DNA of 64,000 nt from Hypericum androsaemum. Its lineage: Eukaryota > Streptophyta > Magnoliopsida > Malpighiales > Hypericaceae. The position numbers were made by a program, and so were the translations under genes. Shown piece after piece: positions 35,261 to 47,470 of the stretch. The DNA lies in the NCBI GenBank assembly GCA_963995505.1, contig OZ023194.1, positions 9,978,428 to 10,042,427 on the forward strand. Reading direction: 5' to 3'. The notes below the pieces were generated by a model. That model was given only the letters and a program-made list of their open reading frames with translations. It searched no databases and was not told the DNA's origin. Numbering within the stretch: the stretch's first letter is position 1; the number at the start of each line of letters is the position of its first letter.

Positions 35261-36916
35261 CTATAACTGTCTAGATGCATAAGCTATCACATTCCTTCCC
35301 TGCATCAAAACACATCCCAAACCAATCCTTGAAGCATCACAGTACACAGGATATCCCCCGGATGCAGACGGTAAAGCCAAAACAGGAGCATTGGTTAACA
35401 AACTTTTCAACTCCTGAAAACTTCTCTCACAATCTTCTACCCACACATATTTTACATTCTTCTGTGTCAATCGAGTGAGTGGAGCAGCCAAAGTAGAAAA
35501 CCCTTTTACAAACCGTCTGTAATATCCAGCCAAACTAAGGAAGCTACGTACCTCAGTAACATTTGTGGGAGTTAGCCAATTCACCACAGCTTCCACCTTC
35601 ATTGGATCAACTGACACCCCATCCTTGGAAATAACATGTCCTAAGAATGCCACACTTTGCAACCAAAACTCACACTTGGACAATTTAGCATACAACTGAT
35701 GATCAAGCAAGGTTTTCAGAACCAACTGCAGATGTCCTTCATGCTCTTCCTTAGTCTGTGAATAAATCAATATGTCATCAATAAAGACAACTACAAACTG
35801 ATCCAAGAATGGCTTGAACACTCGGTTCATCAAACCCATAAAGAAAGCAAGTGCATTAGTAAGACCAAATGGCATAACCAAAAACTCATAGTGTCCATAT
35901 CGAGTTCTAAAGGCTGTCTTAGTCACATCTTCTTTTCGGATCCTTAACTGATGATATCCAGACCTTAAATCAATCTTTGAAAACCACTTGGCATCCCTTA
36001 ACTGATCAAACAAATCATCAATGCGTGGAAGAGGATATTGGTTATGAATAGTTACCTTATTGAGCTTACGATAATCAATGCACAACCTTAAACTTCCATC
36101 TTTCTTTCTAACAAACAACACTGGAGCACCCCATAGGGAAACACTAGGCCGAATATATCCTTTATCCAACAGATCCTGCAATTGAACCTTCAACTCTTTT
36201 AACTCAGCAGGTGCCATACGATACGGAGGTATAGAGATTGGTTCGGTCCCTGGCATTAACTCAATGCAAAACTCAATATCTCTCTCAGGTGGCAAACCTG
36301 GCAAGTCATCTAGAAAAACATCTGAAAATTCTTTCATGACAGGAATCTCATCAATAGTTATCTTCTCAGCATCTGCACCAGCTTCTTTAATAATAGCCAA
36401 ATAACTCACACAACCCCTTTTTAATAATCTGAAAGCCTTCAAACATGAGATAAGCCTAGCTGGAATTACCATTCCATTACCCCAAAACATAAATTCTAGC
36501 TCACCCTTAGGCTTGAATGTCACAATCTTATTGAAACAATCTACTGTTGCATGATCTGATGATAACCAATCCATACCCAAAATCACATCAAAATCCTCCA
36601 TATCAAGCACGTGTAAATCAGCAACCATATCACGTCCATCAACAATAATCACACATGATTTAAGAACTAAATGCACATGTATGATATGACCTGATGGGGT
36701 ATAAACATCTAGTGACTCCCCTAAGGACACAAGTTGATCATCAAAAGACTTAACAAACTGGGGTGACAAGAATGAATGTGTCGACCCCGAATCAAACAAG
36801 ACTCGAGCATCTGACAAGCCTATAGGGAGTATACCTGAAACCACAGTATTAGATGCGGTAGCATCTTTCTTTGTCAAAGCATATACTCGAGCAGGACCAC
36901 CTCCACTATGCTTCAT
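35261..36916 (-). pseudogene. chromovirus protease and reverse transcriptase
   Basis: A 551-residue open frame. The protease active site is [17 protein letters not shown] motifs include [41 protein letters not shown] and the catalytic FIDDILIYS. RNase H starts with [17 protein letters not shown]. An in-frame stop at 35261, after AYASRQL, cuts RNase H from RT. RT itself looks intact. Confidence 0.95.
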
Positions 36917-38104
36917 AGGCTCCTTTTCCCTATGAACTGAATTCTCTCCCTCATTGCTCTGGCTGATTGAACTCCTACTTTGTAACCATGAGGTACGCTA
37001 GAAAGACTAGCAACCTGTACACGTTGCCTTGCCTTATCCTCAGGACAATCTTTGATATGATGTCCATAATTGCCACATCCAAAGCAAGCTCCTGTCTGTC
37101 TATGGCATGACCTTCCATGATGTTGTTGTTTCCCACATCTTGGACAACTTGGTGAGCTACTAGACTGGTCCCGACTACCATGTAGGTTGCGAACATCTTT
37201 TCCTCTACCAAATGATCCTCCGCCCCTTGACAAGGCAGGCTGAATGCTCATCCTTCTTTGTTGTTGCCCACAGCTTTGGTTAAAACTAGGTTGTGGTTGT
37301 CTTTCAAACCTCTGCACTTTTGGTTGCCTTTGGGTCATCTGGCGCTCAGTATCGCGCATCTCTAATGTCCTTGCACAATCCACTGTAGCTGTATATGACT
37401 TAAATCCACGAGGGTACATAACCTTGAACATAGCATCATCAAGTCCCCGAATGAACCTCTTTACCTTCTTCTCCTCATCAGGAATTAAATACTTTGCATA
37501 ACGGGAAAGATAACAAAACCTCTGATCATACTCAGTTACCATCATCTCTGGTGTCTTTACTAACCGCTCAAACTCAAAGGCACGTGCATCCCTCAAACTC
37601 TCTGGCAAGAAGCGGTCCAATAAAGCTTTACTAAACTTTTTCCAAGTCCATCCACGTGATCCCACAGTTTGGAACCAAACTCCAGCCTCTCTAGTTAACT
37701 TAAATGCAGCCAACTCCACCATCCTCTTTCCTTCACATTTTAGGATCTTCCACCTCTCTCCATTTCATCAACAAATACCTGAGGATCATCACACACACCT
37801 GAAAATGCAGGTGGCTCCAACTTTAAAAACTCTGCCAATGAGTCATCTCTAGGAACCAAAGCAGCTTTTTGATCCATCTGGCTTTGTTGAATAGCAATAA
37901 ATTTCTCCATTGCTATCAACACTCGGTCCACCGCATAACCACCATGCCTTTCAACCTCAGAAGTACCACCAACTGGTGGGTCAATCTCAACTGTTGTGGT
38001 ATTATCTGTAGTTGTGTTCTCAGCTGGTAGTGCTGGCTCAAGTACAATATCATCTCTATGTCCATCGGAGCACTCACCTCGCTCCCTGATAATAGTTTCA
38101 GCAC
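36913..38104 (-). pseudogene. chromovirus Gag
   Basis: The gag core is KLTREAGVWFQTVGSRGWTW followed by FLPESLRDARAFEFERLVK, and a complete zinc knuckle reads CFGCGNYGHHIKDC. The first part (38104-37740) lies in other frames and is broken by a stop and shift near 37735-37740. So the protein is split but the core frame (37722-36913) is open for 269 residues. Confidence 0.85.
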
Positions 38105-38266
38105 CTCAACGTGTAACAGGTATATTCTCCCTATAAGAGCAGGTCATAATTTAAGAAGACCAAAGGACAAGCTGATACAATGAGGGACAAAGACATGACC
38201 GATCCTATGCTCCGTAGGGTTCCTAAAATACACATTTAGACAGCACATAAGACAAAACACAATTGA

Positions 38267-38278
38267 GCTCTGATACCA
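38267..38278 (-). other. primer-binding site (initiator tRNA-Met)
   Basis: The minus strand reads TGGTATCAGAGC, four bases inside the 5' LTR. Confidence 0.9.
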
Positions 38279-38282
38279 AGTC

Positions 38283-40755
38283 TGTCACGACCCATCATGA
38301 GGTCGGTGACCGGCGCTAGACTCCACTGTATATAAACTACAAAATATAGATCTAGCCAGCCTCAAAACATAGCATAAAGTTCATCAACATTTATTTAAAG
38401 AAACACCAGGGCACGCTATATAAACATGTCTCTCAAAACATAAGATATACAAAGATGGTGTGAGAACCATCACCAAAAGTCTGAACAAGTTCCCTGTGAT
38501 ACATGTTCAAACCAAAGCATAGTCCAGGATCTAGCCTCTGAAAACCACTACGGAGCGTCTATACAAGAGTACAAAAGATAGCATGATCCGGAGACCTCAA
38601 AAGAGTAGCCCTCGAATGGAAGAGATAGGCATGCACCACGGACTCCAGAACCCGAGGCAAACTATGACTGCTTTAACCTGAGATGGATTAGTAAGGGGTA
38701 AGTATTTTGAAATACTTAGTAAGAAGATAGAACATAACATATTGGTTATGTCTGCTATATATGAGAAACAGAACTTAACTATGTCCAACAATATGCAAGA
38801 CCACAAGATGCATGCCAACCATATGATCACACACACACAAAAGTTCATATAGTGAACAAACGGTGAGCTATAGACAGATTTAGACGGGCCACTTCCTCTC
38901 CAGCACAGGGATATCAACATGGCCATCAGATCTCCTTTCCATAATCACATACTAAGTTTAATAGTAGTAACTAGGATATCTCCAGTCTATGTGCACATAG
39001 GCTAACATCCCCGGTTAGCACGGGAAAACCTGACCATATCTCACCAAAAATAACATATCATACCCACACATATTGGCCCCACACTAGGAAAGAAATATTC
39101 TCTAGCTAGCCATTCATATGTGACATATCTCTCACAAACTAATCCAAACATGAACGATCTTATCACAAATGCACATGACCACTTCATGAACATACTTCAT
39201 ATGCATGAGACGCATATAATCAAGGCCTGAAACATGCACATGCACCAAACAAAACCAAATTTATCATGTTCTATTCGCTTACTCAAACGAATATCATGCA
39301 ATAGTGCCGATTTCTCGAGTCCTAATCTCTCGTCACTTTCAACCTTCAACCGTTCCTCCCAGATGGTTTTCTTCACTGAAAGCACTTTGAGAAAGCCTTA
39401 CATAATCGGTATAACAATTTCCAATCATAAAATGAGGTCAGTTCCTCACTTTCCCAACCGAGTTACATATTGAGCACACGATAAGCTCAATCGCTTTTAA
39501 GTTCGATAGATATCATATATAACCTGATATCACACAAAACCCAATTCATTTACTGTACTTAAGCTCTCTTGTATGTTCTTGATAACTCAGAGTACAAAAA
39601 TTAACCTAGAATCTAAAAGAATTAACTTACCAAGCCTTTACTCATAAACCCTGCTCAATCCTGAACCAGGCAGCTAGTCCAACTTTCAACCAGGTCTTGA
39701 AGGCGATTCTTTTATCTAAAAAGGGCCTATAATATGGCGTTAGAAATCTAATTCAGTCTTCTACAATCTGTAGGAAGGAACCTAAGTCCAATTCGGAGTC
39801 CAACTAAGCTTACCAAGCCGTTCTTCATTCACTAGCTTATCTGTGTCTCCAGTAGATAGTCTGTTGTTCAAAATAGATTTTCTATTGGCTCCTTGATCAG
39901 AATAGAACATATGATACACCGTTAACAAGGTATTTGAGTCCTCTACAATTTCCATGAAGACATAAAAGTCCAATTCAAATTCGAAAATAACTTACCAAGC
40001 AATTCTTCTTCGACCACCTCACTTGATACTCCAGTAACTAGTCCAATGTTCAAAATTAATTCTACGCCGATTATTTTATCAAAACGGGACATATAATATA
40101 TGCTCAGAAAGCTCTTCATGTCCTCTATAACTTTGATGAAGGAATAAAAATCTAGTTCGAGGCAAAATATAGCTTACCAAGTTTTTCTTTGTCACCTACT
40201 TTTTTCTCTTTCCTCTTACTCTCTCTCTCAACTTTCTCTTCTCTTTTGAGTTATGGCTGAGTCTCGGAATTTCTTGCCTCTTCCTTAAGGTTTCTGAGTC
40301 CCAAAAGTATGTAGGTGAGTAAGAGTCCAGCTTGACTCACCTCCTTAACAAAGTCTAATGAACTAGCAAGTGGTAATAGGTGATTGATTGATTCTAAATG
40401 AGGTCCAATCAGCACACTCCCAAGCTAGCAGCTCAAATATGGCGGCCTTCCTCTGGTTTTTATCCAATTTGATAGTTAACTTATTTGTTCCTTTATGTTT
40501 CTAGTTTATGGATCAAGTTTATTTGTACCATTTGAAGCAATATTGAAAATGTTATGCCCAATTTACTAAGCAAAGGTCAATCTGTCCATATCTGTCCAAG
40601 TAGCTTCTCAAGGAAATAAATTCACTAAGGATTGTTGTGGTTGAAATGGGATCCTAAGGACACCAATTGACATCATTGAACACTTAAGATCACACATCGC
40701 ATGTAGAAATCTCAATCCGATACATTCCGACTAACCATTTTCCCCGAATATCACA
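38283..40755 (-). repeat. chromovirus 5' LTR
   Basis: It has the same termini and internal structure as 31012-33482, and is two bases longer. Confidence 0.95.
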
Positions 40756-41851
40756 CGTAGGCCTCTCACTCGGCCTCTCGCACGTGCCTCCTACCGGCCT
40801 CTCGCCTATTTGAGTCGGACGAGTTTCTCGATAGGATTCGGCCATGTGGGCGAGAAGAGCCCTCGCTCGGTCTCGCCTTCGTGGGCGAGAGGAGCCTCTC
40901 GCCCGGATCACCAACGTGAGCGAGAAGAGCCCTCGCTCGGTCTCGCCTATGTGGGCGAGAGGGACCTCTCGCCCGGGCTCCTCATTCCGACGAGCCCGAG
41001 CCGATTTCCACACATCCGGAGATATATCGACTTCACGTACCGAAGTGCCCAACCCGGACATATCGACTTCATGTACCGAAGTGTCTAACCCGGACATATC
41101 GACTTCACGGACTGAAGTGTCCAACCCGGACATATCGACTTCACGAACTGAAGTGTCCAACCCGGACATATCGACTTCACGGACTGAGGTGTCCAACCCA
41201 GACATATCGACCTCACGAGCCGAAGAGCTCGGCGTTCACTCGGACATCCAACTTCGAGGGCACAACTCGGACATCCCGGATGACTTCGGAGATAGGACAT
41301 CCACTCGGACTTCAAGGATGTGGCACCCACTCAGACTTTAAGGATGGGACGCCCACTCGGACTTCACGGATGGGGCGTCCACCTTCGAACTCAGAGCAAA
41401 TATCCCTGTTAAACTATATTTTTGGCCTCCTTCTGCTCTGAATCAGAAAATGTTGTAAACTAAAGAGTTATATATCCGCGTCTTAGATTTCCATAGAAAC
41501 TTGAATCATCTCATTTTGATCTACAGACAGAAAGTTATGAGCATTTTACTGAGGAGCGTTACTCAGGCAGGCAAGAAGCTGACCAAACCGGGAGCTTTGG
41601 TCTTGGAAGCCATCTATCATCACCGGTTAAAACCAAGTAAGACCATCTTCGAACTCGATGGAGGGAAGACCATCGACAACCTCTTTCCAACTCAAAATCG
41701 GAAGTGATTGCTTTGAGACAACACCACCCACCGATCACTCTCAGACCACATCGGTCACCGGTCAACCGGTCACCCGATCACCTTGCGACCATACCGGGTA
41801 CCTCAAAATATATTGACAATGTCGAGATTATTTTTATATCTCAACAATAAC

Positions 41852-43213
41852 CATTACAAATTTATCAATAATATTATTTAAAATTTTGGGTTAGACATGA
41901 AAACTACAACATGATATTAGATCAAGTTAGTTTCTTAACCATTGTTACATGCACGACTCCTCATCTCATCACACATTGGTGAAATCAAAATGCTTATTTA
42001 TAAACGGGTTAGAATTTTTTTCTGCATCAAAATTCAATCTTCATATTAATTTTAAAGTCGCATATCTCATTTATTGGCGCATCTCAAATTTGACATAATT
42101 CTGGTGGTTTGAGCCACTCATACTCTGATATACGATTTAAGTTAGGGACCAAATGACTGTGGTGGTCATAGCCTAAATTGTTTGGCTGCACAAGCTTGTT
42201 GAGGACCGCACATCAGATCCTGACCAAGCAACAACCAAATGTTGGCGCTTGATTATTTATGACTTCGCCATTTGTGAATTTCGTGGGTTTATTCCATGGA
42301 GGTAGCGTCAAGAATTATCTATGATCGGCATCTTTCATGGTGGTCCTTGTGATCACATTTATACCCTTTCCAAAAATATAATTTCTCTTACTTTCTTTCC
42401 TTATGAATATAATAACGCCTCTTGTACATATTCATGTCAAAGTATCGCATTAATTACGAAAGGTTATGAAGTAATAAAAAATTTAGATTCACTTAAAATA
42501 GATTTTTGGGTTCAAATTTTATGAATGTAAAAGATAATAGTAGAAGAATTACCTCCTAAATAAAATTTGACAGTATTTAACTCAGGATTTCACGAATTCA
42601 CGAAAAAGTATTGCATTAATCATTGATAGAAATGCCGAAGGGTATTTGACCAAATGACAAAAGACATAGAGAAATTGACGAATGTCTAGGTTCAATCATT
42701 TATCAGTGTAATTTGGTGTAAAAAAATTTTACTTATACAAAAAAGTATCGAAAGAAATCAGCCAATATTCAAATATTTATCGAATCAACTAATTTATTTA
42801 TAATATTAATGGGTAATTAAAATTATTTATGGGTAATTAAAAAATTAATAAATATATATTTTTAAATATAAAAAGGTACTGATCTAACCGAAGTTCTAAC
42901 TGGTCAGACCAGTCCGACCACAACCTAGAAGCAAGAGCGGGTCGCTCTCCAAGTCGTTTTTGAAAACCTTGGTCTTTTACACTCCGAATTTTCAGTATTG
43001 CATGACAACATTCTCGCATGGCACATACACTAGTTGCTCATCATCAACATCTCATAAAAAAACATTTTGAATCAATAACCAAATCACTCAACCAACAAAA
43101 ATTGAATTCAAGTCAAAATTAACAACAAACAAAACCAAACTAACATCAATTAAAACCAGAGAGGGAGCAAACACAACAAAAACAAGACCCGTAAAATCAA
43201 ACAATAATCATAC
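41852..43213. other. intergenic, AT-rich
   Basis: The first part (41975-42145) is the diverged second copy of the repeat at 14700-14890. No gene is seen. Short open frames at 42321-42524 and 42837-43019 lack recognisable motifs. Confidence 0.45.
41975..42145 (+). repeat. dispersed repeat, copy right of the nested cluster
   Basis: It shares AAATCAAAATGCTTATTTAT, CGCATATCTCATTTATTGGC and ATAATTCTGGTGG with 14700-14890, with many substitutions between. Confidence 0.6.
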
Positions 43214-43231
43214 AAGATAATTCATAATAAC

Positions 43232-43383
43232 TAATATGCACTTAGATCAATTGGTGAGAGAGTTGTTTTAACTTAACCAGGTCTTGCATTCGAGTCCTTA
43301 GGTACGCAGTAGTGTTAAATACTTGTTGGGAGAGGTTTGCCACCTTTTAAAGGTCCTAATCAATCGGCCCATTGGTTAAAAAA
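43232..43383 (+). mobile_element. tRNA-derived SINE
   Basis: The insertion is 152 bp. It has an A-box-like TAGATCAATTGG (43243-43254), a B-box-like GCATTCGAGTCC (43286-43297) and an A-rich 3' end. The flanking direct repeat AAGATAAYTCATAATAAC (43214-43231 and 43384-43401, one mismatch) is an 18-bp TSD, expected for LINE-machinery insertion. Diverged pieces of the same family (GTTAAATACTTGTTGGGAG) occur near 46650 and 57150 and probably 55680. Confidence 0.85.
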
Positions 43384-43401
43384 AAGATAACTCATAATAA
43401 C

Positions 43402-44555
43402 GTAAATACATAATCAATAAATAATACATAATAATAGAGCAAGGCATAATTGAATCCCTTTCTTTTTTTTATCAAATTAAAAATTCCCAAAACGGACAAG
43501 CGCAGACTACTTTAGAGACCTCCAACTATAATCTATGATGTCTATAATCCTTTTCTTTTTTTGAAAGGTGTCTATAATCCTTTTAAAGATATTAGGAACA
43601 ATTTCCCAAAGTTTTGTTGCCATCAGGCAAGATTTTATTGTTGAATTTCATAGACAACGAGTGATGTTCCTTCTAGTCCAAGATCACTCTTTCTTCTACA
43701 AAACTATATTGTGCAAACAATCTTAGAGCCTCAAAATTGAATCTCCACCATTCAGAATCTTTTCAAACGTGTTAGGAATAAGCCCTCAAAATTTGGCTTC
43801 AATTGAACGAGATATCATTGTTGGATTTTACCAATAGCTCGAGCTGCTGTCCTATGATTTTTTTTCTTCTCGAAACTTGATATTCTCTTAGGAAATAAAA
43901 GGTAAACATACTTTCTTTTATATAGGAAAGAGACTAACCTAGCATTATCTATTATCATTAGATTATTGAGATTTATATTATTGATCAAATTGCTTTTACA
44001 CAGTTCTCACGTTGATTGTGAATTTTTTTAAAGGTACACTAGTATACTAATAAATATATTTTATCGGAGTTAGAATACTCGACTACAGTCAATTTTTCCT
44101 ACACCTTATCCTCTTAGGTCAAATGTTATTCCGCTGTAGTAGTGTGAATTCAGAATTGTAAATATTGAGAGAACTTTAAGTGGGGAAAATAGGGAGCTAG
44201 AAACATTCTGTTTTAGACTTTAACCCAAAAAGAAAAATTATGTTTTAGAAGCTAGTGAAATAAAAAAATTGTGGTGATTCAGGATAAAGAAAATGAGTAT
44301 TTATTAATATTGTAAACACTGTTTTTATTATAATTTTTCTTGGAACTGGTCGAGTAAATTTCTCCTCTTTTGTTGTGGTACGTAGTAAATTTCTCTTCAA
44401 ACTATAGAGTTTTCTATATAATTTAAGTGCTCTTTATTACCAGTGTAACTTTAGCATTGAATTTTAACCGCAATAATAATTAAATTATATTATTTAATGT
44501 CGAAGAATCACTCAAAATCTAGGATTTTTTGTTTGACAAAGATTCTATTTTAGAT
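43402..44555. other. intergenic, AT-rich
   Basis: No gene or clear element is seen. Confidence 0.4.
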
Positions 44556-44559
44556 TACT

Positions 44560-44836
44560 ATTTTGACTTAGATGTACTCCATGGATATATTAGGGTTTGC
44601 CTATAAATAGATATGGAAGCTCTAACCCTAATTGAGGTGATGTGAGCCTGAGACGACATCAATATAACATATCTCTCTTCCGTGGACGTAGGCAATTTGC
44701 CGAACCACATAATTTTCTTGTGTCTATTTTGCGTTCTTGTTTTATTGCGTTAAAACGAAGGTAATTCTGATGTGCATCCAAACGTAAAGTAGGTTGATTT
44801 CCTAACACATTTGCATTAGAGCTTTTAGGAAAAGAT
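44560..44836 (+). repeat. relic of copia LTR and leader
   Basis: CCGTGGACGTAGGCA and GCCGAACCACATAATTTTCT match the end of the LTR at 49040-49100 (CCGTGGACGTAGGCACTAGG). The relic lies directly before a gag relic, as in that element. The similarity is patchy. Confidence 0.6.
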
Positions 44837-45073
44837 GACTAGTTTTGACGAGAAGTTTGACCATATAAAATTCTACGGAATGATGAATTTTGGGATATGG
44901 TAAAGGCGTGTCAAGGATCTATTTGTTCAGCAAAAAATGGTCAATGCGAAGATGGACGATCAAAGAGAAGAAAAATGTTGAAGAGGATCCAAGTCTGTGT
45001 CAAAGAAGTTCAATGGGAGTTTCTTCAAGCGCGGAGAAAAAGGGCACATGAAGAAGGACTATCCAAAATGAAC
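44837..45073 (+). pseudogene. copia gag relic
   Basis: It starts MTSFDEKFDHIKF, then NFGIW and a stop, then RRVKDLFVQQKM, parallel to the gag at 49158 ([18 protein letters not shown]). After a large deletion it ends with a damaged zinc knuckle, EKGHMKKD. It is a decayed copy of the family found in the MYB intron. Confidence 0.7.
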
Positions 45074-45267
45074 TAGGAACTAAGACAATGAGAGAAATGG
45101 ATCGGCATCCATGACCATAGCCAAATATTCAGATGGTCGTACTAGGTAGGACAAATGGTTGTCCAATATATGGTATGAATATATTGGTTTGGGACAACGA
45201 AAACAAGGTCCAATAAGGAAGCATTTCAAGGTTACAAAGTATAAAGTTGGTCGGGAAAATAGAGGTC

Positions 45268-45465
45268 TCTCTCTCTCTCCCCGCCATGCCACCATCCAAG
45301 CATCGCACCTACACATCCTCTCAGCGAAACTCGCGGACAATGAACTTTGACTACATGACTCTCTCTCTCTCTCTCTGTGCGCGCGCTATGCCACCATTGA
45401 GGCATCGCACCTACACATCCTCTCAGCGGAACTCATGGACAACAAACTTTGACTACATGACTTGA
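45268..45465 (+). repeat. ~95-bp tandem duplication with CT tracts
   Basis: Two units each have CTCTCTCTCT, then ATGCCACCAT, GCATCGCACCTACACATCCT and CTTTGACTACATGACT. The open frames here are repeat-derived. Confidence 0.8.
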
Positions 45466-45850
45466 TTTCTCTAACTAGTCGTGCCCAATTTTCTCAAATT
45501 CTTATACTAAAATGACTTGGGGAAGGCTTCTCTTGGTAGCTTGAGATTAGGTTGCACGATGCGATAGCACGGGATCTAAATGGTGACGTGTTGGATAAAT
45601 ATGAGCAAAATATACAATATCCAAAATTTGATATTCTATGTTATGGGAGGCATGAAGACGGTAGCACAAGGTCAACAGAGCCGGCGGCTCCTTAAGAGAG
45701 AGAGAGACAGAGAGAGAGAAAGAAATCAAAAAGGGAGAGGGGAGAGAAGAGATGAAGAAAAGAGGACAAGATAAAAAGAAAAAAAAATTGGGATGTTATC
45801 AAAATTTTATAATTTTAAAATTACAGAGTAAACATACGATGACTACTTAA
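45440..45850 (+). repeat. diverged dispersed repeat (copy 1)
   Basis: Blocks such as TTGGTAGCTTGAGATTAGGT, GAGAGGGGAGAGAAGAGATG and ATTTTAAAATTACAGAGTAA have diverged counterparts in the same order at 54945-55330. A GA-rich tract lies at 45690-45775. Type unknown. Confidence 0.55.
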
Positions 45851-46003
45851 TATAGATGAATAATCATAAAGGGACAAAAGAAAATCAAAGATCATAAACT
45901 AAAATTTATAAAAGATCAATGTTCATGGATGTATTAAAGATCCTTGCAACTAATCATTTGTCTTAACATTAAACCAAACGCAGGCAGAACAGGTGATCAG
46001 GTG

Positions 46004-46432
46004 GGGTATGGATTGGGTACGGAATGCCACTATTCTGAACCGTTTAGAATGAAGATACGCAGGGACATTTTTGCAAATGCGTTAAAATATGGGGACTAAA
46101 ATGGAAAAATCCATGCACAAACACAGGCTGGATATAAATGCAATTATCACATAACTACGCATGCCAGTATCACATAACTACACATGCCAGTATGACCTTT
46201 TTGCAAAAATATTAAAATACGGGAGACCAAAATGAAAAAAATTACGCGTACCATTATCATCAACAGGGACTTGCCGTTTTCACAAAAATAAATACCATTA
46301 TCACATAACTGCACTTGCTATTATCACATAATTGTGCTTGCCATTATCACATACCTGTGCTTGCCGCTGCAGTCCCCTTTCACTCTAAACCGTCCGGGAT
46401 CAATTCATTCACTCCGTACCCAATCCAAAGCC
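46004..46432. mobile_element. small non-autonomous DNA element (copy 1)
   Basis: The ends GGGTATGGATTGGGTACGG and the inverted GGCTTTGGATTGGGTACGG form a terminal inverted repeat of about 20-25 bp. The flanking direct repeat GATCAGGTG (45995-46003, 46433-46441) is a 9-bp TSD. The inside has repeated TATCACATAACTGCGCTTGC-like units of about 22 bp. A second copy is at 53099-53547. The 9-bp TSD suggests a MULE-like origin. Confidence 0.85.
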
Positions 46433-46441
46433 GATCAGGTG

Positions 46442-47340
46442 AAAACACAACGAAAAAAAAACAGAAGCTACGAGTATCATCATGCACATTAATTGCATTA
46501 AAGAAACATTATCAATTCTCCTGAGTACACTGTACATGCATGATAGACTCTTGTCTTGAGGAGAAAAAAATAACCAACAACCATTTAGTTCAAGTATTAC
46601 TTTAGTTAAATAAAAAAATTTCGAGATTAATCTCTTTTAAATGTAGCAGCGTTAAAATATTTGTTGGGAGAATAATCAAAAGTCTTATCTAATTCAAACA
46701 TGGATTAGTCGACATAAAGGTTCAGTAGATTTGCAGATACTGGCTAATTTTGACAAAAAAAGGGAAAAAATGTATGACTTGAAGTTGACGGGTCCAAGTC
46801 TAAAATATCATGCAAAGTAGTATTGCTATCATGTCTCTGACGGTAATAAAATTATGTACGCTGCTACAGGCAAGTAGGGAAAACTACTAAAATTTATGTC
46901 TAGCATCGAAAGCAACAACTCCTGCGTGAAGCTAATTTAATGCAATAGAACAGATATTATCCTTGAGACGATGGACCACAAGAAGATACAGGCAAGGTGC
47001 CTCAACCTAAACTATAATGCTGCCAGAAACCAATGCAAAAGGCATTGGACCATTGACTCTTATACTTTTTTTTTTGGCTTATATCATTCAGTCAGTGGAT
47101 CGATTAATCCAGATTTGTGTCGGATGGGGCATTTGAAAGATGACAAAACTTTCAGAACAAGTATTTAATAATACTATATTCTCAAATATTCAAATCCGAA
47201 ATTTGGTTAAGATAGGATAATGCAATCATCAGTTGATGTAAGTAGTTGTTGGTAACCCTTATACAATCTCATGCACGTCATGATTATGTTTTAGGAGAAA
47301 GCTACTTCTAATTACTGAAGACCCGGATTGCTAGCTTGTC
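46442..47340. other. upstream region of the MYB gene
   Basis: AT-rich, no gene visible. A SINE-like relic sits at about 46600-46720. This is presumably the distal promoter of the MYB gene; I cannot identify defined regulatory sites beyond the TATA box. Confidence 0.5.
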
Positions 47341-47342
47341 AG

Positions 47343-47350
47343 TATATATA
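47343..47350 (+). promoter_or_regulatory. TATA box of MYB gene
   Basis: TATATATA followed by AGAG, 121 bp before the start codon, would place transcription start near 47375 and leave a 5' UTR of roughly 95 bp. Confidence 0.6.
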
Positions 47351-47470
47351 AGAGAATTACAATTCATAATAACCAGACACTGGTACAAGTACTTGAGAGG
47401 TAGAGAGGCCTCGAGCAAAAGAAATAAAATAAAGAATTGGTTCTCAAAGGTCTAGGAGTATAAGGAGAAA

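Larger units (their letters stand above)
31012..40755 (-). mobile_element. Ty3/gypsy chromovirus-like element
   Basis: LTRs of about 2.47 kb (31012-33482 and 38283-40755) flank gag and pol on the minus strand. The TSD CGTAG is at 31007-31011 and 40756-40760. The PBS fits initiator tRNA-Met. The order is gag, protease, RT, RNase H, integrase, chromodomain-like end, as in the Tekay/Del group. The LTRs are very similar by eye (a few per cent difference), so this is a relatively young layer. Stops and a deletion in the integrase make it defective. Confidence 0.95.
14932..41846 (-). mobile_element. host Ty3/gypsy element with three nested insertions
   Basis: The element is bounded by LTRs starting TGTTGCGG/TGTTACGG and ending CTCAACA, with TSD ATAAC at 14927-14931 and 41847-41851. 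It is coded on the minus strand, so its 5' LTR is at the right. Removing the insertions at 18068-25532, 27279-29871 and 31012-40755 with their TSDs leaves about 7.1 kb. It keeps a gag-like frame and a damaged protease but has no recognisable reverse transcriptase, RNase H or integrase, so it was non-autonomous. It is the oldest layer of the cluster. Confidence 0.9.
30133..41846 (-). repeat. 5' LTR of host gypsy element, interrupted
   Basis: The LTR pieces are 30133-31011 and 40756-41846, separated by the chromovirus; CGTAG is duplicated. Together they give about 1,970 bp, against 2,056 bp for the left LTR. The difference lies mainly in the GGCCTCTCGC-type repeats. The 36-bp array recurs at 41025-41220. 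Confidence 0.9.
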
